Below, piece by piece: positions 8,486 through 16,861 of a stretch of DNA of 64,000 nt (position 1 is the first letter of the stretch; the number at the start of each line of letters is the position of its first letter). The notes under the pieces were generated by a model, which was not told the DNA's origin, did no database searches, and saw only the letters and a program-made list of their open reading frames with translations. The position numbers were made by a program, and so were the translations under genes. The stretch spans positions 1 to 64,000 of the forward strand of contig CANMBS010000008.1 in NCBI GenBank assembly GCA_947496145.1. The letters run 5' to 3'. The DNA comes from an uncultured Pseudovibrio sp. (lineage in GTDB: Bacteria > Pseudomonadota > Alphaproteobacteria > Rhizobiales > Stappiaceae).

Positions 8486-9097
8486 CTAAGCCCGCACATT
8501 CCAGCTTTGCTTGCTGACCTGCCCGTCTTCGCTCACCTCAAACACACCATAAGCAGCAGTCTTTAGCTTCAGATCTGCACCTGCCCCGCCATCCGCCAGC
8601 GCTTTAAGCGCAAAACGGGCGATGCCGTTGCTGGTCACAACAAGAAGCGTCTTTCCCGGATACTTTTTCGGGGCAGCAGCAAAGAATTCCTGCCACCGTC
8701 CAATCACCGCCGGAGGATCAATATGCCAGCCACTTGGCGGCACGCCCTCTTCCTCCCAGGCTTGCAACGCCGCCTCTCCAATGCGAGCGCGAACTTCTTC
8801 CTCAGGCTTATTCTCATCCGGTCCGTAGTCAATCTCAACAAGAAACGGAAGAACTTTGAGGTTTACCTCTTCTTCCTGCGTTTTCAGCGCAATTTGAGCT
8901 GTTTGCCTGGTCCGTTGCAACGGCGAACAAAATGCCTCATCAAAGACCACACCCAACTCAGCAAAATGCTCAGAAAGCATCTCAGCCTGCTCAAGCCCAG
9001 AAACACTTAAAGGCAGATCTGTGCGACCGCCAACACGGGTAACGACATCCCCTTTATCAAAGGTATTGCCATGTCTGAGAATATAAATGCGTGTCAT
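8486..9097 (-). CDS. histidine phosphatase superfamily protein, second His replaced
   Basis: A 203-residue member of the phosphoglycerate-mutase-like superfamily. The catalytic RHG is at 8-10 and the phosphate-binding arginine region SPLQRTRQTA at 58-67, with an acidic residue in LVEIDYG near 88. The second core histidine, normally in a (T/S)HG motif, is replaced: residues 155-158 read TSNG, with Asn157 in the expected His position. The enzyme may therefore have altered or weak phosphatase activity. The gene overlaps the kdsB stop by four bases (ATGA), which suggests coupled translation and perhaps a sugar-phosphate role, but the substrate is unknown. Confidence 0.85.
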   Translation of the reverse strand: MTRIYILRHGNTFDKGDVVTRVGGRTDLPLSVSGLEQAEMLSEHFAELGVVFDEAFCSPLQRTRQTAQIALKTQEEEVNLKVLPFLVEIDYGPDENKPEEEVRARIGEAALQAWEEEGVPPSGWHIDPPAVIGRWQEFFAAAPKKYPGKTLLVVTSNGIARFALKALADGGAGADLKLKTAAYGVFEVSEDGQVSKQSWNVRA

Positions 9098-9918
9098 AGA
9101 CCTGTCTCCAGATGATCAAACGGGTCTCCGAACTTGGCAATCAGCATTTCTGCTAAATCCGCATCCGCTGGTGTATCCACGCCGGACATGGACAGCTTGG
9201 GAGGCTGAACTTCTTCTGCATGAACAATCATGCCATTTTCAAGAAAACGAAGCTGTTCCAGCCCTTCAAGCTGCTCGTAGTAACCAAGCCCGAGCTGGTT
9301 AAACCGCTCCAGCGCAGCAACCCGATAACCATAAAGCCCGATATGGCGGAAGACAGGCGAAAGCTTCTCACTTTCCCTCAGCTTCCCTTCCTTGCGAATA
9401 GCTGGCAGTATATTTTTGGAGAACCAAAGGGCCGTTCCATCGCTCCGCCGTACACATGTGGTACCAGAATATGGATGCTGTTTCTTGTGTTCTCGAAGCG
9501 TATCCAACCCCTCCCAGTCAAGGCGGATCACTGGTGTAAAGACATCTGCATCCGGTCTTGCTTCAGCCGCTTTAATGAGCGCTGCAACATGTGCTGGCGG
9601 AGTGAAAGGAGCATCACCTTGCAAATTAAGCACAAACTCAGGGTGCATTCCATGAGCTTTGGAGGCAGCAAGAGCGCGATCCGTACCTGACGGGTGTTCA
9701 GGATCAGTCATCACGAACGGTGCGCCAATATGGCGGCAATGTTCGGCAACCTCTTCATGGTCTACAGCCACCACATAATCAGAATGTGTTTGCGCTGCCG
9801 CCACACGGGCAACCTGCACGACACGTTCCAGCAGACTTCTCCCTCCAATCGGATGCAGCGGTTTGCGCGGGAAGCGTGTTGAACCAATACGAGCAGGTAC
9901 ACAAATCAGCGTCCGCAT
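9094..9918 (-). CDS. kdsB: CMP-KDO synthetase (3-deoxy-manno-octulosonate cytidylyltransferase)
   Basis: Activates KDO with CTP to CMP-KDO for the lipopolysaccharide inner core. The 274-residue cytoplasmic protein begins with the nucleotidyltransferase signature VPARIGSTRFPRKPL, followed by RVVQVARVA, HPSGTDR (about 75-81) and LNLQGDAPF (about 97-105). The last two are typical of KdsB. The C-terminal SGVDTPADADLAEML segment also matches. AGGAG lies five bases before the ATG. It sits between thyA and a histidine phosphatase, an unusual setting for an LPS gene. Confidence 0.93.
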   Translation of the reverse strand: MRTLICVPARIGSTRFPRKPLHPIGGRSLLERVVQVARVAAAQTHSDYVVAVDHEEVAEHCRHIGAPFVMTDPEHPSGTDRALAASKAHGMHPEFVLNLQGDAPFTPPAHVAALIKAAEARPDADVFTPVIRLDWEGLDTLREHKKQHPYSGTTCVRRSDGTALWFSKNILPAIRKEGKLRESEKLSPVFRHIGLYGYRVAALERFNQLGLGYYEQLEGLEQLRFLENGMIVHAEEVQPPKLSMSGVDTPADADLAEMLIAKFGDPFDHLETGL

Positions 9919-9944
9919 GGGAACTCCTTCAAAAAATAGTAAAG

Positions 9945-10739
9945 TCAGACAGCGATGACACCTTTGATAACCGGGTGCGGATCATACTCTTCCAGCTTGA
10001 AGTCTTCATATCGGAACGCAAAGATATCCTTTACTTCAGGATTAATTCTCATAACAGGCAGTGCACGCGGCTCTCTGGAAAGCTGAAGGTCGGCCTGATC
10101 CATATGGTTGAGATAGAGGTGAGCATCCCCAATTGTATGAACGAAATCACCGGCTTCGAGATCACAAACCTGAGCAATCATCATGGTCAGCAATGCATAG
10201 GATGCAATATTGAACGGAACACCAAGGAACACATCTGCCGAACGCTGGTAAAGCTGGCAGGAGAGTTTTCCGTTCGCCACATAAAACTGAAAGAGAGAAT
10301 GACATGGAGGAAGTGCCATTTCCTCCACAAGTGCAGGGTTCCACGCTGACACAATCAACCGGCGACTATCTGGATTAGTCTTAATCTGCTGAACCACATT
10401 AGCGATCTGGTCAATCGAACCACCGTCCGGCGTAGGCCATGAGCGCCACTGGTAACCGTAAACAGGTCCAAGATCACCATTTTCATCGGCCCACTCATTC
10501 CAGATTCGAACACCATTATCATTCAGATATTTGATGTTGGTATCCCCTGCCAAAAACCAGAGTAGTTCATGAATAATGGACTTCAGGTGGAGTTTCTTCG
10601 TGGTGACAGCCGGAAACCCTTCGGACAAATCAAATCGCATCTGATGACCAAAAACAGATTTGGTGCCTGTACCTGTGCGATCTTCTTTAACCACACCTTC
10701 ATCCATAATGCGGCGCATAAGCTGTAAATATTGCTGCAC
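9945..10739 (-). CDS. thyA: thymidylate synthase
   Basis: Methylates dUMP to dTMP with methylene-tetrahydrofolate. The 264-residue length equals the short bacterial form. The catalytic cysteine is Cys146 in [11 protein letters not shown], the dUMP-binding [14 protein letters not shown] follows, and the phosphate-binding arginines are in [10 protein letters not shown]. The start is GTG: it gives [15 protein letters not shown], which aligns with the usual ThyA N-terminus, and AGGAG lies about ten bases upstream. An ATG within this leader is out of frame. It heads the thyA-kdsB-phosphatase-folA run. Confidence 0.97.
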   Translation of the reverse strand: MQQYLQLMRRIMDEGVVKEDRTGTGTKSVFGHQMRFDLSEGFPAVTTKKLHLKSIIHELLWFLAGDTNIKYLNDNGVRIWNEWADENGDLGPVYGYQWRSWPTPDGGSIDQIANVVQQIKTNPDSRRLIVSAWNPALVEEMALPPCHSLFQFYVANGKLSCQLYQRSADVFLGVPFNIASYALLTMMIAQVCDLEAGDFVHTIGDAHLYLNHMDQADLQLSREPRALPVMRINPEVKDIFAFRYEDFKLEEYDPHPVIKGVIAV

Positions 10740-10857
10740 GAAGGATCATCTCCTGCTCTACGATTCGATGCTGCACAGTATAGCCAATCTCACGAAATTA
10801 GCGCCTGTGTAGTCTTCCTCAATGGGTCTTACCTCAAGCCAAAGCACATAGAAAGGC

Positions 10858-10925
10858 CCTCAGATTTAGCTGAGCGCAACATCCTTGCGCAAACCTAAGC
10901 AAATGCACCATTTATAAATCTGAGG
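10858..10925. other. long-range inverted repeat with nested hairpin (possible structured RNA)
   Basis: Perfect 11-base arms CCTCAGATTTA (10858-10868) and TAAATCTGAGG (10915-10925) enclose a second hairpin, GCGCAA/TTGCGC at 10874-10890. It lies between the thyA start and the ssrA promoter. No T-run follows on either strand, so it is not a standard terminator. The rest of 10740-11014 shows no gene I can support; the open frames there overlap the tmRNA gene on the wrong strand. Confidence 0.4.
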
Positions 10926-11014
10926 TGGCAAAAGTTGTTCAGATGCACCTGTGAATATGCCGCTTTGTCAACAGGTTCGATAGGTTCTTACAACACAGCC
11001 ATGAGCTTTTGCCC

Positions 11015-11043
11015 TTCCATTTGGCAAAGGGTGCACCTATATT
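11015..11043 (+). promoter_or_regulatory. candidate promoter of the tmRNA gene
   Basis: A TATATT box at 11038-11043 lies seven bases before the first hairpin of the acceptor piece. The best -35 at 17-base spacing is a poor TTCCAT (11015-11020). Position supports it; the boxes are weak. Confidence 0.4.
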
Positions 11044-11049
11044 CCCCCT

Positions 11050-11129
11050 GCCAGTTCGCTGGCTATAGCAATAAATTGCGAGCGCAATAAACCATTCGGA
11101 CCCGGGGGCGGTACCCGGCGCCTCCACCA
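11050..11129 (+). ncRNA. ssrA: tmRNA acceptor piece (3' half of permuted ssrA)
   Basis: In alphaproteobacteria the tmRNA gene is circularly permuted, so the aminoacylated 3' half comes first. Here it begins near a GCCAG-TTCG-CTGGC hairpin (11050-11063). A T-arm (CCGGG paired with CCCGG, about 11102-11118) follows, and the piece ends in CGCCTCC-ACCA at 11129. The seven bases CGCCTCC pair fully with GGGGGCG at the start of the coding piece (one G-U pair), which rebuilds the alanine tRNA-like acceptor stem. The 5' end is estimated from the hairpin. The segment 11130-11157 is the intervening loop that would be removed in processing. Confidence 0.9.
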
Positions 11130-11157
11130 AAACCCGTCGTACTCCGGCGGATTTCGG

Positions 11158-11372
11158 GGGGGCGAAATAGGATCGACGAGGGCGTAAAGGCTTTGCTTTT
11201 GCTCGGCATGGTACCACCGATATCGGACCAAAATGATAGTTGCAAATGACAACTACGCTATGGACAACGCTGTTGCTGCGTAATGCGGCACCGGTAGTCC
11301 ACCAAGTCCTAGTGGTTTAGCTCATTAGGCGGGGTCCGGAGGCACCTGGCAACAGAAGCCTCCACTCTAGTG
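11158..11372 (+). ncRNA. ssrA: tmRNA coding piece (5' half of permuted ssrA)
   Basis: It starts with the acceptor strand GGGGGCG (11158-11164) and the D-region AAATAGGATCGACGAGGGCG. The resume codon GCA at 11242-11244 follows GATAGTT, as in other tmRNAs. The tag frame encodes ANDNYAMDNAVAA and a TAA at 11281-11283; with the tRNA-borne alanine the tag is AANDNYAMDNAVAA. Downstream, GGAGGC/GCCTCC (11338-11363) forms a stable hairpin in the pseudoknot part. The 3' end is approximate. The product frees stalled ribosomes and marks the nascent chain for ClpXP, helped by the adjacent sspB. Confidence 0.93.
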
Positions 11373-11486
11373 TATGAAGGCCTGCTCCTTAAGTTCTGCA
11401 CCATTTTAAGGTATAGAAATAAAAGAGGGGCCTTTTTGTCGCCTCTACGCTATAGTTAGGCCGAATAAGAACGCAAAGGATGAGCG

Positions 11487-12104
11487 GTGCCGAGCATGGC
11501 TGAAGATTTAATCCGCTATGACATCATCATTCAGGATGCGCTGAGAAGCGCAGTTCGAAAGATACTGGTTGAGGTCAACCGGGCAGGACTTCCCGGTGAG
11601 CATCATTTTTATATTGCTTTTGAAACAACGGCCCCAGGCGTCAAGATTTCAAACCGCTTGAAAGAACGTTATCCGAAAGAAATGACGATCGTTCTGCAAC
11701 ATCAGTTCTGGGATCTCCAGATTACTGAGCATGCATTCGAGGTCGGTCTGTCCTTTGGCGGTGTGCCGGAGCATCTGTATGTTCCTTTCTCAGCAATCAA
11801 GGGTTTCTTCGACCCCTCCGTTCAGTTCGCTCTTGAGTTTGAGCCGGGTAAAACCGGAGAAGAGCTGCCAGCTGAATTCCGCATTGCAGAACGTGATCTG
11901 GATTCTGTTGAAGAGTTTCATGCCCGTCTGGAGACTGCTGTTGAGCAGGCCGAAGAGGAAGAGGCAAAAGAAGCTGCCGATGCTGAGGAAGTTGCTTCAA
12001 ACTCGGAAGACAAAAAGAACGAAGAAGAAGCAGAAAGCGACACCAAGGAAGACAGCGCGAGTGCGCAAGTCGTTTCTCTGGATGCTTTCCGCAAAAAGAG
12101 CTAA
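11487..12104 (+). CDS. sspB: SspB, ClpXP adaptor for ssrA-tagged proteins
   Basis: Binds the tmRNA-encoded tag and delivers tagged proteins to ClpXP. The 205-residue product has the alphaproteobacterial SspB core (about residues 5-150: LIRYDIIIQDALRSAVRKIL start, VLQHQFWDL, LSFGGVPEHLYVPFSAIKGFFDPS). A strongly acidic Glu/Asp/Lys spacer (about 150-190) follows, and a C-terminal tail AQVVSLDAFRKKS fits the ClpX-docking motif of these adaptors. The GTG start is chosen because AAGGA lies six bases before it; an ATG at 11496 lacks a well-spaced site. It follows ssrA directly, so tag and adaptor are encoded side by side. Confidence 0.93.
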   Translation: MPSMAEDLIRYDIIIQDALRSAVRKILVEVNRAGLPGEHHFYIAFETTAPGVKISNRLKERYPKEMTIVLQHQFWDLQITEHAFEVGLSFGGVPEHLYVPFSAIKGFFDPSVQFALEFEPGKTGEELPAEFRIAERDLDSVEEFHARLETAVEQAEEEEAKEAADAEEVASNSEDKKNEEEAESDTKEDSASAQVVSLDAFRKKS

Positions 12105-12160
12105 TCGCTCCTTTCAAGAACTGAGCGGTCGGCTCATCGCCCACAAAATTAGGTGATTGA

Positions 12161-12376
12161 ATGAGTGCGACCGTTATCAACCTGCGTCAGGCACGCAAGC
12201 AAAAAGCAAGAGCTTCGAAAGCCCGATCTGCTGCCGAAAATCGCCATAAATTCGGGCGTACCAAAGCGGAAAAATCTCAGGAAGAAGCCGAAACTGCTCT
12301 CCAGACAGCCCGCTTCGAAGGTCATAAACTGACACCAATCCCTACTTCGGACAATACAGACACAGACGGCGATTGA
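12161..12376 (+). CDS. small basic protein, DUF4169 family
   Basis: A 71-residue protein with VINLRQARKQKARASK and AAENRHKFGRTKAEK, the pattern of the DUF4169 family of alphaproteobacteria. The N-terminal half is rich in Arg, Lys and Ala and probably helical; the tail is acidic. No function is established. It lies 56 bases after sspB and overlaps the upstream edge of the RHH frame, so the three genes are probably one unit. Confidence 0.8.
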   Translation: MSATVINLRQARKQKARASKARSAAENRHKFGRTKAEKSQEEAETALQTARFEGHKLTPIPTSDNTDTDGD

Positions 12377-12384
12377 AGACCTGC

Positions 12385-12600
12385 ATGTCTCTCAGGAAAC
12401 GCTCCATTACACTTCATGGACACCGAACCAGCATTACACTGGAGCCAGAGTTTTGGGCAGGACTCGAGGAACTTGCGGCAATGCAACGCAAAACCATAAC
12501 AGCAGCTATTGCAGCTATTGATGATGAGCGCGATCCGGAAAACAACCTCTCCAGTTGCATTCGTGTCGCAGTCTTAAAACACTATCAAAGTCAGCCCTAG
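12385..12600 (+). CDS. ribbon-helix-helix DNA-binding domain protein
   Basis: A 71-residue protein. LRKRSITLHGHRTSITLEPEFWAGLEELA matches the start of the RHH_4 family of small alphaproteobacterial regulators: the N-terminal strand would enter the DNA major groove and two helices follow. The ATG at 12385 gives the canonical family start. A TTG at 12373 overlapping the previous stop (TTGA) is possible and would add four residues. Its target is unknown; there is no toxin partner beside it. Confidence 0.8.
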   Translation: MSLRKRSITLHGHRTSITLEPEFWAGLEELAAMQRKTITAAIAAIDDERDPENNLSSCIRVAVLKHYQSQP

Positions 12601-12621
12601 AGCCAACAGTCCAGCCACAGT

Positions 12622-15600
12622 CTAATTAACCTGAAGCAGACGCCCCCCGGGTAACTCGATGAACTTAGGGGCAGACCGTTTTTCATCAGGAAGATCAGGC
12701 AGCGGACCACTCTGAATCCCATTATCATTGCCAGCACTGATTGACCCAAGGTTTTTGGGCGCTCCAGACTGAATAATCGGCCCAAGCAGGTCTACCTCAC
12801 CAGCCGGCACTGTCGCTTCACTCACGATCCCAACACCTTTAGGTGCATCTAATACAGGAAGTTTGGATTTCGCACGTGGCTTGGGAGGAGTTATAATACT
12901 AGCGGTTGGAACGACAGCTTCCTCAGAAACAGTTTCACCATCCAGCACAGAACGAATGCGTGCACTGAAATCCTGAACAGATGTCTTTTTCGTTTGAGCG
13001 GACTGTGCGCGCACCGCTTCTGCCGCCTTCTCAGCAGCTTTCACCTTTGCTTCTTCAGCACGCTGCGCTTCTTCTGCTCGCTCTAAAGCTTCCAGTGCAG
13101 CAGCTTTGCGGGCTTTCTCTTCCGCCGCGGCCTGCGCCGCACGAGCCTCAGCTTCTTGTGCTTCCTTCGCCAGTCGCTCACGCTCAGCCTTGGCAGCAAT
13201 TTCGGCCAGTCGCGCTTCTTCAGCTTCTTTCGCCTTTCGGGCTGCTTCCGCTTCCTGTTTTTTCTTCAGCTCTTCCAGCATCCGCTCTTGTTCAGCAATC
13301 TTTCGCTGTTCTTCTTCAATGCGCTGAACATTCAGTTCGATTGCACGAAGATTTAGGTAGGCAAGCAACGGCCCCGTATCCAGCTTACGGCTTGGGCTCT
13401 CCAGCTCACCAGAATATAAAATCGCAACCTGAGGCTCTGCCCCCGCTACTTTCTGTGCCTCATCACGTGTCTTCATAGCAACATCGCCAGATAACTGCCA
13501 TTTTTCCAAATCAATCTGCGCTGACCCGAACAAAGTCGCACCATCCGTATCAACCGAGATGTTACGCGCACGAATGCACCCGCTTGCTATTGCAATGGAA
13601 CCGTCCACGCTGTCGAACCGAACAGCCCCGGCATCCAGATGATCCGCAAACGTGTTTTGGATGGCCTCTTCGTCCAGTTCCAACCCCGCATCAGCCGCCT
13701 TAATCACCAAATCAAACGCTGCCGGGTTAACCCGACGTATTTCACCCTTTTCAATGCGGAAGGTACCACCGCCGGAAAGGCCTGACACCAGCCCGGAAAC
13801 AGTCCGGCCATGTCCCTCAAACTCTGCAATAGCCTGAAACTTACCCGTGGCCAGTGCCCGTCCATCGTCTGCCCAGACCAACTCTTCAAAATCGGCCCCA
13901 TCCAAACGGAAACGACCAGAAAGAACTGCCTCACCCTGCTCACGCTGCAAATCAAAAGCACCACTGAACTCACCACCGGCAAAGCGTCCTTCCCCTTTTG
14001 TGATAGCAAGAAGATCAGGCCGCAGCTTCAACTGACCACGTGCAGCATCCAGCCGGAATTCATCGCTAAAGATTGCACGATCACTCTTAACATCAAGAGT
14101 CAGGTCCACACCATCAGCAAGGCTTTGCCCAAGAGCCTGAGAAGACCACACCGTACCGCTTTGCAAAGCACCAGCCCAGACGTTAGAGCCCAGCAGCAAC
14201 TCACTCAGGCTGCGCATATCAAGCTCTGACAATTCTAGCGAACCTGCTGCCTTGAGCATACCGCCCCTTTGTAAGGCACCTTCTAACTCGCCTTTTAAAT
14301 CCATATTTGCCAATTGACCTTGCAGATTGGCAAGTGTGAACTCGCGACCTCGCCCTTTAACCTGCGCACTCAGATTTGCCTGAAGAGCACCGGAATAAAT
14401 CGGATAAATCTTGCCAAAGGCCAGACCATAATCGGCCAGATCATCAGATTTAACTGATACCTCAGCAGACCAGACCGCATCCGAGCGAGCCGGAATACGC
14501 ACTGTGCCTTCCGACCTCACCTTCATGCCAACCAGATCACTGAAAAATCCGAAGGCCAGCTCATCACGAGGGCTACCCGATAAAGACAGTCGCACCTCCC
14601 CCGGCTTCAACTGCGTTATTGGAGTTGCATCAAACCCAAGCTGACCTAGGATTTTCACGCCATCCTTACCACCAAGTGTTGCCTCAGCATAAAGGTCGCC
14701 TTCCGCAAAATTATCAATACGTCCTTCAAAGGTCGCATTCAGGTCAAGATCACTTACACCAGCTTCGCCAAACAGGTTGAGCGACATATCTGTCCGCCCT
14801 TTTTCAGCATAAGCAGAAAGCTCTGCACGAAGATTAGCTGGAGCAAGATCAGGGGCAGCTTTTTTCAGGCGTTCAATCAGTGGATGTTCTGGAGCATACT
14901 TTTCCAGAACCGTAACAGCACCATTCAGCGACGAGGCGGTCAATGTCCCTTTGAGGCTACCCTGCGGCGTTGTGCTCAGATCATCGATGCGGCCCTTCAT
15001 ATCGATGTAAGCCCCCGCAAAGTCGCGGATTTTCAGCTGCTCAATAGAAAGCGCGTCCTGACTGAGACTTGCACTCACCGCCATGCTCTTGGCTTCCACA
15101 CCACTGGCAACCAACTCATCCGCATAAAGGCGCAAAGACATATCAATAGCGCTTGGCTTGATGCTTTTGCCTGTAAACGCTTCGACATAACGCTGTATTG
15201 CATCCAGATTCACGCGATCGCTGTCCATGTCCACAGTGATCAGAGGACTTCCGTCTAATGGGCGCTCAAGAGAAATCAAACCGGCACTGCGGACATCACC
15301 TGCATCAATGCGCAAATCAGGCAACCGCAACGCGCCAGACCCAGCCTCAACACGCCCTTTCAATGCAAGAGGCCCCAAACGCTTAGACCCATCCTTACGC
15401 TCTCCAAGCCACCAATGTGCTAACTGATGCGGCTGACGGGAGGAAATCTCCCAGTCACCCTGATAGCCAGCAGAACCGCGCAACTCAAGGTAACCACTGG
15501 TTTGAAACTGACTACGCCCCGGCAACTCGCCGGAAAGAGCGCCAATTTTCCAGCCTGTACCAGTAGATTCCAAAATGGCACTCAGATTGGAAACCACTGA

Positions 15601-16686
15601 ACTGCCTGCCACAACAACAGGAATGCTCAAGTCCATCTTACCTTTCACATTGAGCAGAGGCAAAGCTTGTAAACCACCGGAGAGACGCTCAACAACAGCT
15701 TGGGAGGGAACCAGTGGGCGTTGTGGTCCACCAGCAAACATACGATCAAGGTCAACTTGCTTGAACTGAGCAATAGCCTGGAACTCAGGCTCTGCGCCAA
15801 ACTGGTAGTTTCCACCACCCTCAGCCGTAATCGGGCGATCTTCAGAGCCAAGGCGCAATGTACTTTCTCTCAGCTCCAGTCGGTTGCTGTTGAGATCAAA
15901 CTTACTTTTGCCAGCCCACTCAAGCGCATCAGACCCTTCAGAGGTCACCGACTGAACCTGCCCCTCACCAGAATAGGAAACCACACCACCTGAGTGTTTT
16001 AAGAACCCGTCAGTAGAAAATTGCGCAGCAACATTAGCGGGGGAAATCTGTGTTTTCAGGCGGATCTGCCCATTACGTTCTAACCGCCCACTACCAAATT
16101 TTACGGTATATGGAACCCCATCATAACGTAGTGCGCCCTCTGCCTTAAACGGTCCCTGTAAACCTCCGGCATAAAGCTCCAGATTAGCACTATCAGCACG
16201 ATGCACATCACCAGTACGTGCATCGGTCAGCACGACAGAGCCACCAGATACACTCACTCCTTCAAGAATGAGAGAACCGGGATCAATCTCAGAAATCACG
16301 GAGTGCCTTGTATTGGCCTGAAGCACATCAAGGCGGCCATCCTCATCAAATGAGAGATTAAGCTCTGGCTCGTTAAGCTTCATCTCGGTTACATGAACTT
16401 CACCGCGCAAAAGTGAAGGTAGTTCAATGCGACCTTCAAAGCCCTTGATAGTCATTAAAGGGTCTTCAACAGCACCAACGCGCACATCCGACAGCTTCAC
16501 ATAAGGAGCAGGCAAAAGTTGTACATCGGTCTCACCAAGGATTGTAACCTGATGGCCCAAAATCTTCTCACCATAGCTTTCAAACATGGATCGATAAGCT
16601 GACCAATCGATGAACAGAGGACCGACAAGCGCGATAACCAGCGCCAAAATTAATGCCCCGCCGACACTGATATAGACCGAATTCAA
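12622..16686 (-). CDS. large AsmA-family envelope protein
   Basis: A 1354-residue protein anchored by one N-terminal membrane helix (about residues 5-24, GGALILALVIALVGPLFIDW). An AsmA N-terminal domain follows (GHQVTILGETDVQLLPAPYVKLSDVRVG), then a long periplasmic beta-rich body. The AsmA C-terminal domain around 900-1100 contains FRIEKGEIRRVN and FDSVDGSIAIASG. A highly charged Ala/Glu/Lys coiled coil (about 1125-1225) and a proline-rich tail close the protein. AsmA-like proteins are linked to outer-membrane biogenesis and lipid transport. The start is TTG with GGAG seven bases upstream. The coiled coil is an uncommon addition. Confidence 0.88.
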   Translation of the reverse strand: MNSVYISVGGALILALVIALVGPLFIDWSAYRSMFESYGEKILGHQVTILGETDVQLLPAPYVKLSDVRVGAVEDPLMTIKGFEGRIELPSLLRGEVHVTEMKLNEPELNLSFDEDGRLDVLQANTRHSVISEIDPGSLILEGVSVSGGSVVLTDARTGDVHRADSANLELYAGGLQGPFKAEGALRYDGVPYTVKFGSGRLERNGQIRLKTQISPANVAAQFSTDGFLKHSGGVVSYSGEGQVQSVTSEGSDALEWAGKSKFDLNSNRLELRESTLRLGSEDRPITAEGGGNYQFGAEPEFQAIAQFKQVDLDRMFAGGPQRPLVPSQAVVERLSGGLQALPLLNVKGKMDLSIPVVVAGSSVVSNLSAILESTGTGWKIGALSGELPGRSQFQTSGYLELRGSAGYQGDWEISSRQPHQLAHWWLGERKDGSKRLGPLALKGRVEAGSGALRLPDLRIDAGDVRSAGLISLERPLDGSPLITVDMDSDRVNLDAIQRYVEAFTGKSIKPSAIDMSLRLYADELVASGVEAKSMAVSASLSQDALSIEQLKIRDFAGAYIDMKGRIDDLSTTPQGSLKGTLTASSLNGAVTVLEKYAPEHPLIERLKKAAPDLAPANLRAELSAYAEKGRTDMSLNLFGEAGVSDLDLNATFEGRIDNFAEGDLYAEATLGGKDGVKILGQLGFDATPITQLKPGEVRLSLSGSPRDELAFGFFSDLVGMKVRSEGTVRIPARSDAVWSAEVSVKSDDLADYGLAFGKIYPIYSGALQANLSAQVKGRGREFTLANLQGQLANMDLKGELEGALQRGGMLKAAGSLELSELDMRSLSELLLGSNVWAGALQSGTVWSSQALGQSLADGVDLTLDVKSDRAIFSDEFRLDAARGQLKLRPDLLAITKGEGRFAGGEFSGAFDLQREQGEAVLSGRFRLDGADFEELVWADDGRALATGKFQAIAEFEGHGRTVSGLVSGLSGGGTFRIEKGEIRRVNPAAFDLVIKAADAGLELDEEAIQNTFADHLDAGAVRFDSVDGSIAIASGCIRARNISVDTDGATLFGSAQIDLEKWQLSGDVAMKTRDEAQKVAGAEPQVAILYSGELESPSRKLDTGPLLAYLNLRAIELNVQRIEEEQRKIAEQERMLEELKKKQEAEAARKAKEAEEARLAEIAAKAERERLAKEAQEAEARAAQAAAEEKARKAAALEALERAEEAQRAEEAKVKAAEKAAEAVRAQSAQTKKTSVQDFSARIRSVLDGETVSEEAVVPTASIITPPKPRAKSKLPVLDAPKGVGIVSEATVPAGEVDLLGPIIQSGAPKNLGSISAGNDNGIQSGPLPDLPDEKRSAPKFIELPGGRLLQVN

Positions 16687-16861
16687 TGTTAAGCTCCTTT
16701 ACCCACCTCGAACCGCTGATCAGACAGCGCAATTCGCCCATGAGCTGCATGCAAACACGTGCTTGTCTATGTGAATTACAGCAGGAACAAGGCAACAGCA
16801 ACGGCCTGACACAATGTTTCCGTAGGGAACAAAGTAGTTGTACGCTTACGCCTTTTTTCTA

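Noticed and set aside
10939-11252. Several minus-strand open frames of 60-92 codons
   Set aside because: They lie over the two-piece tmRNA gene on the opposite strand; the tRNA-like pairing and tag frame explain the sequence better.
11411-11455. AGAGG...CCTCT hairpin after the tmRNA coding piece as its terminator
   Set aside because: The T-run falls within the loop, not after the stem, so it is not a standard terminator; left uncalled.
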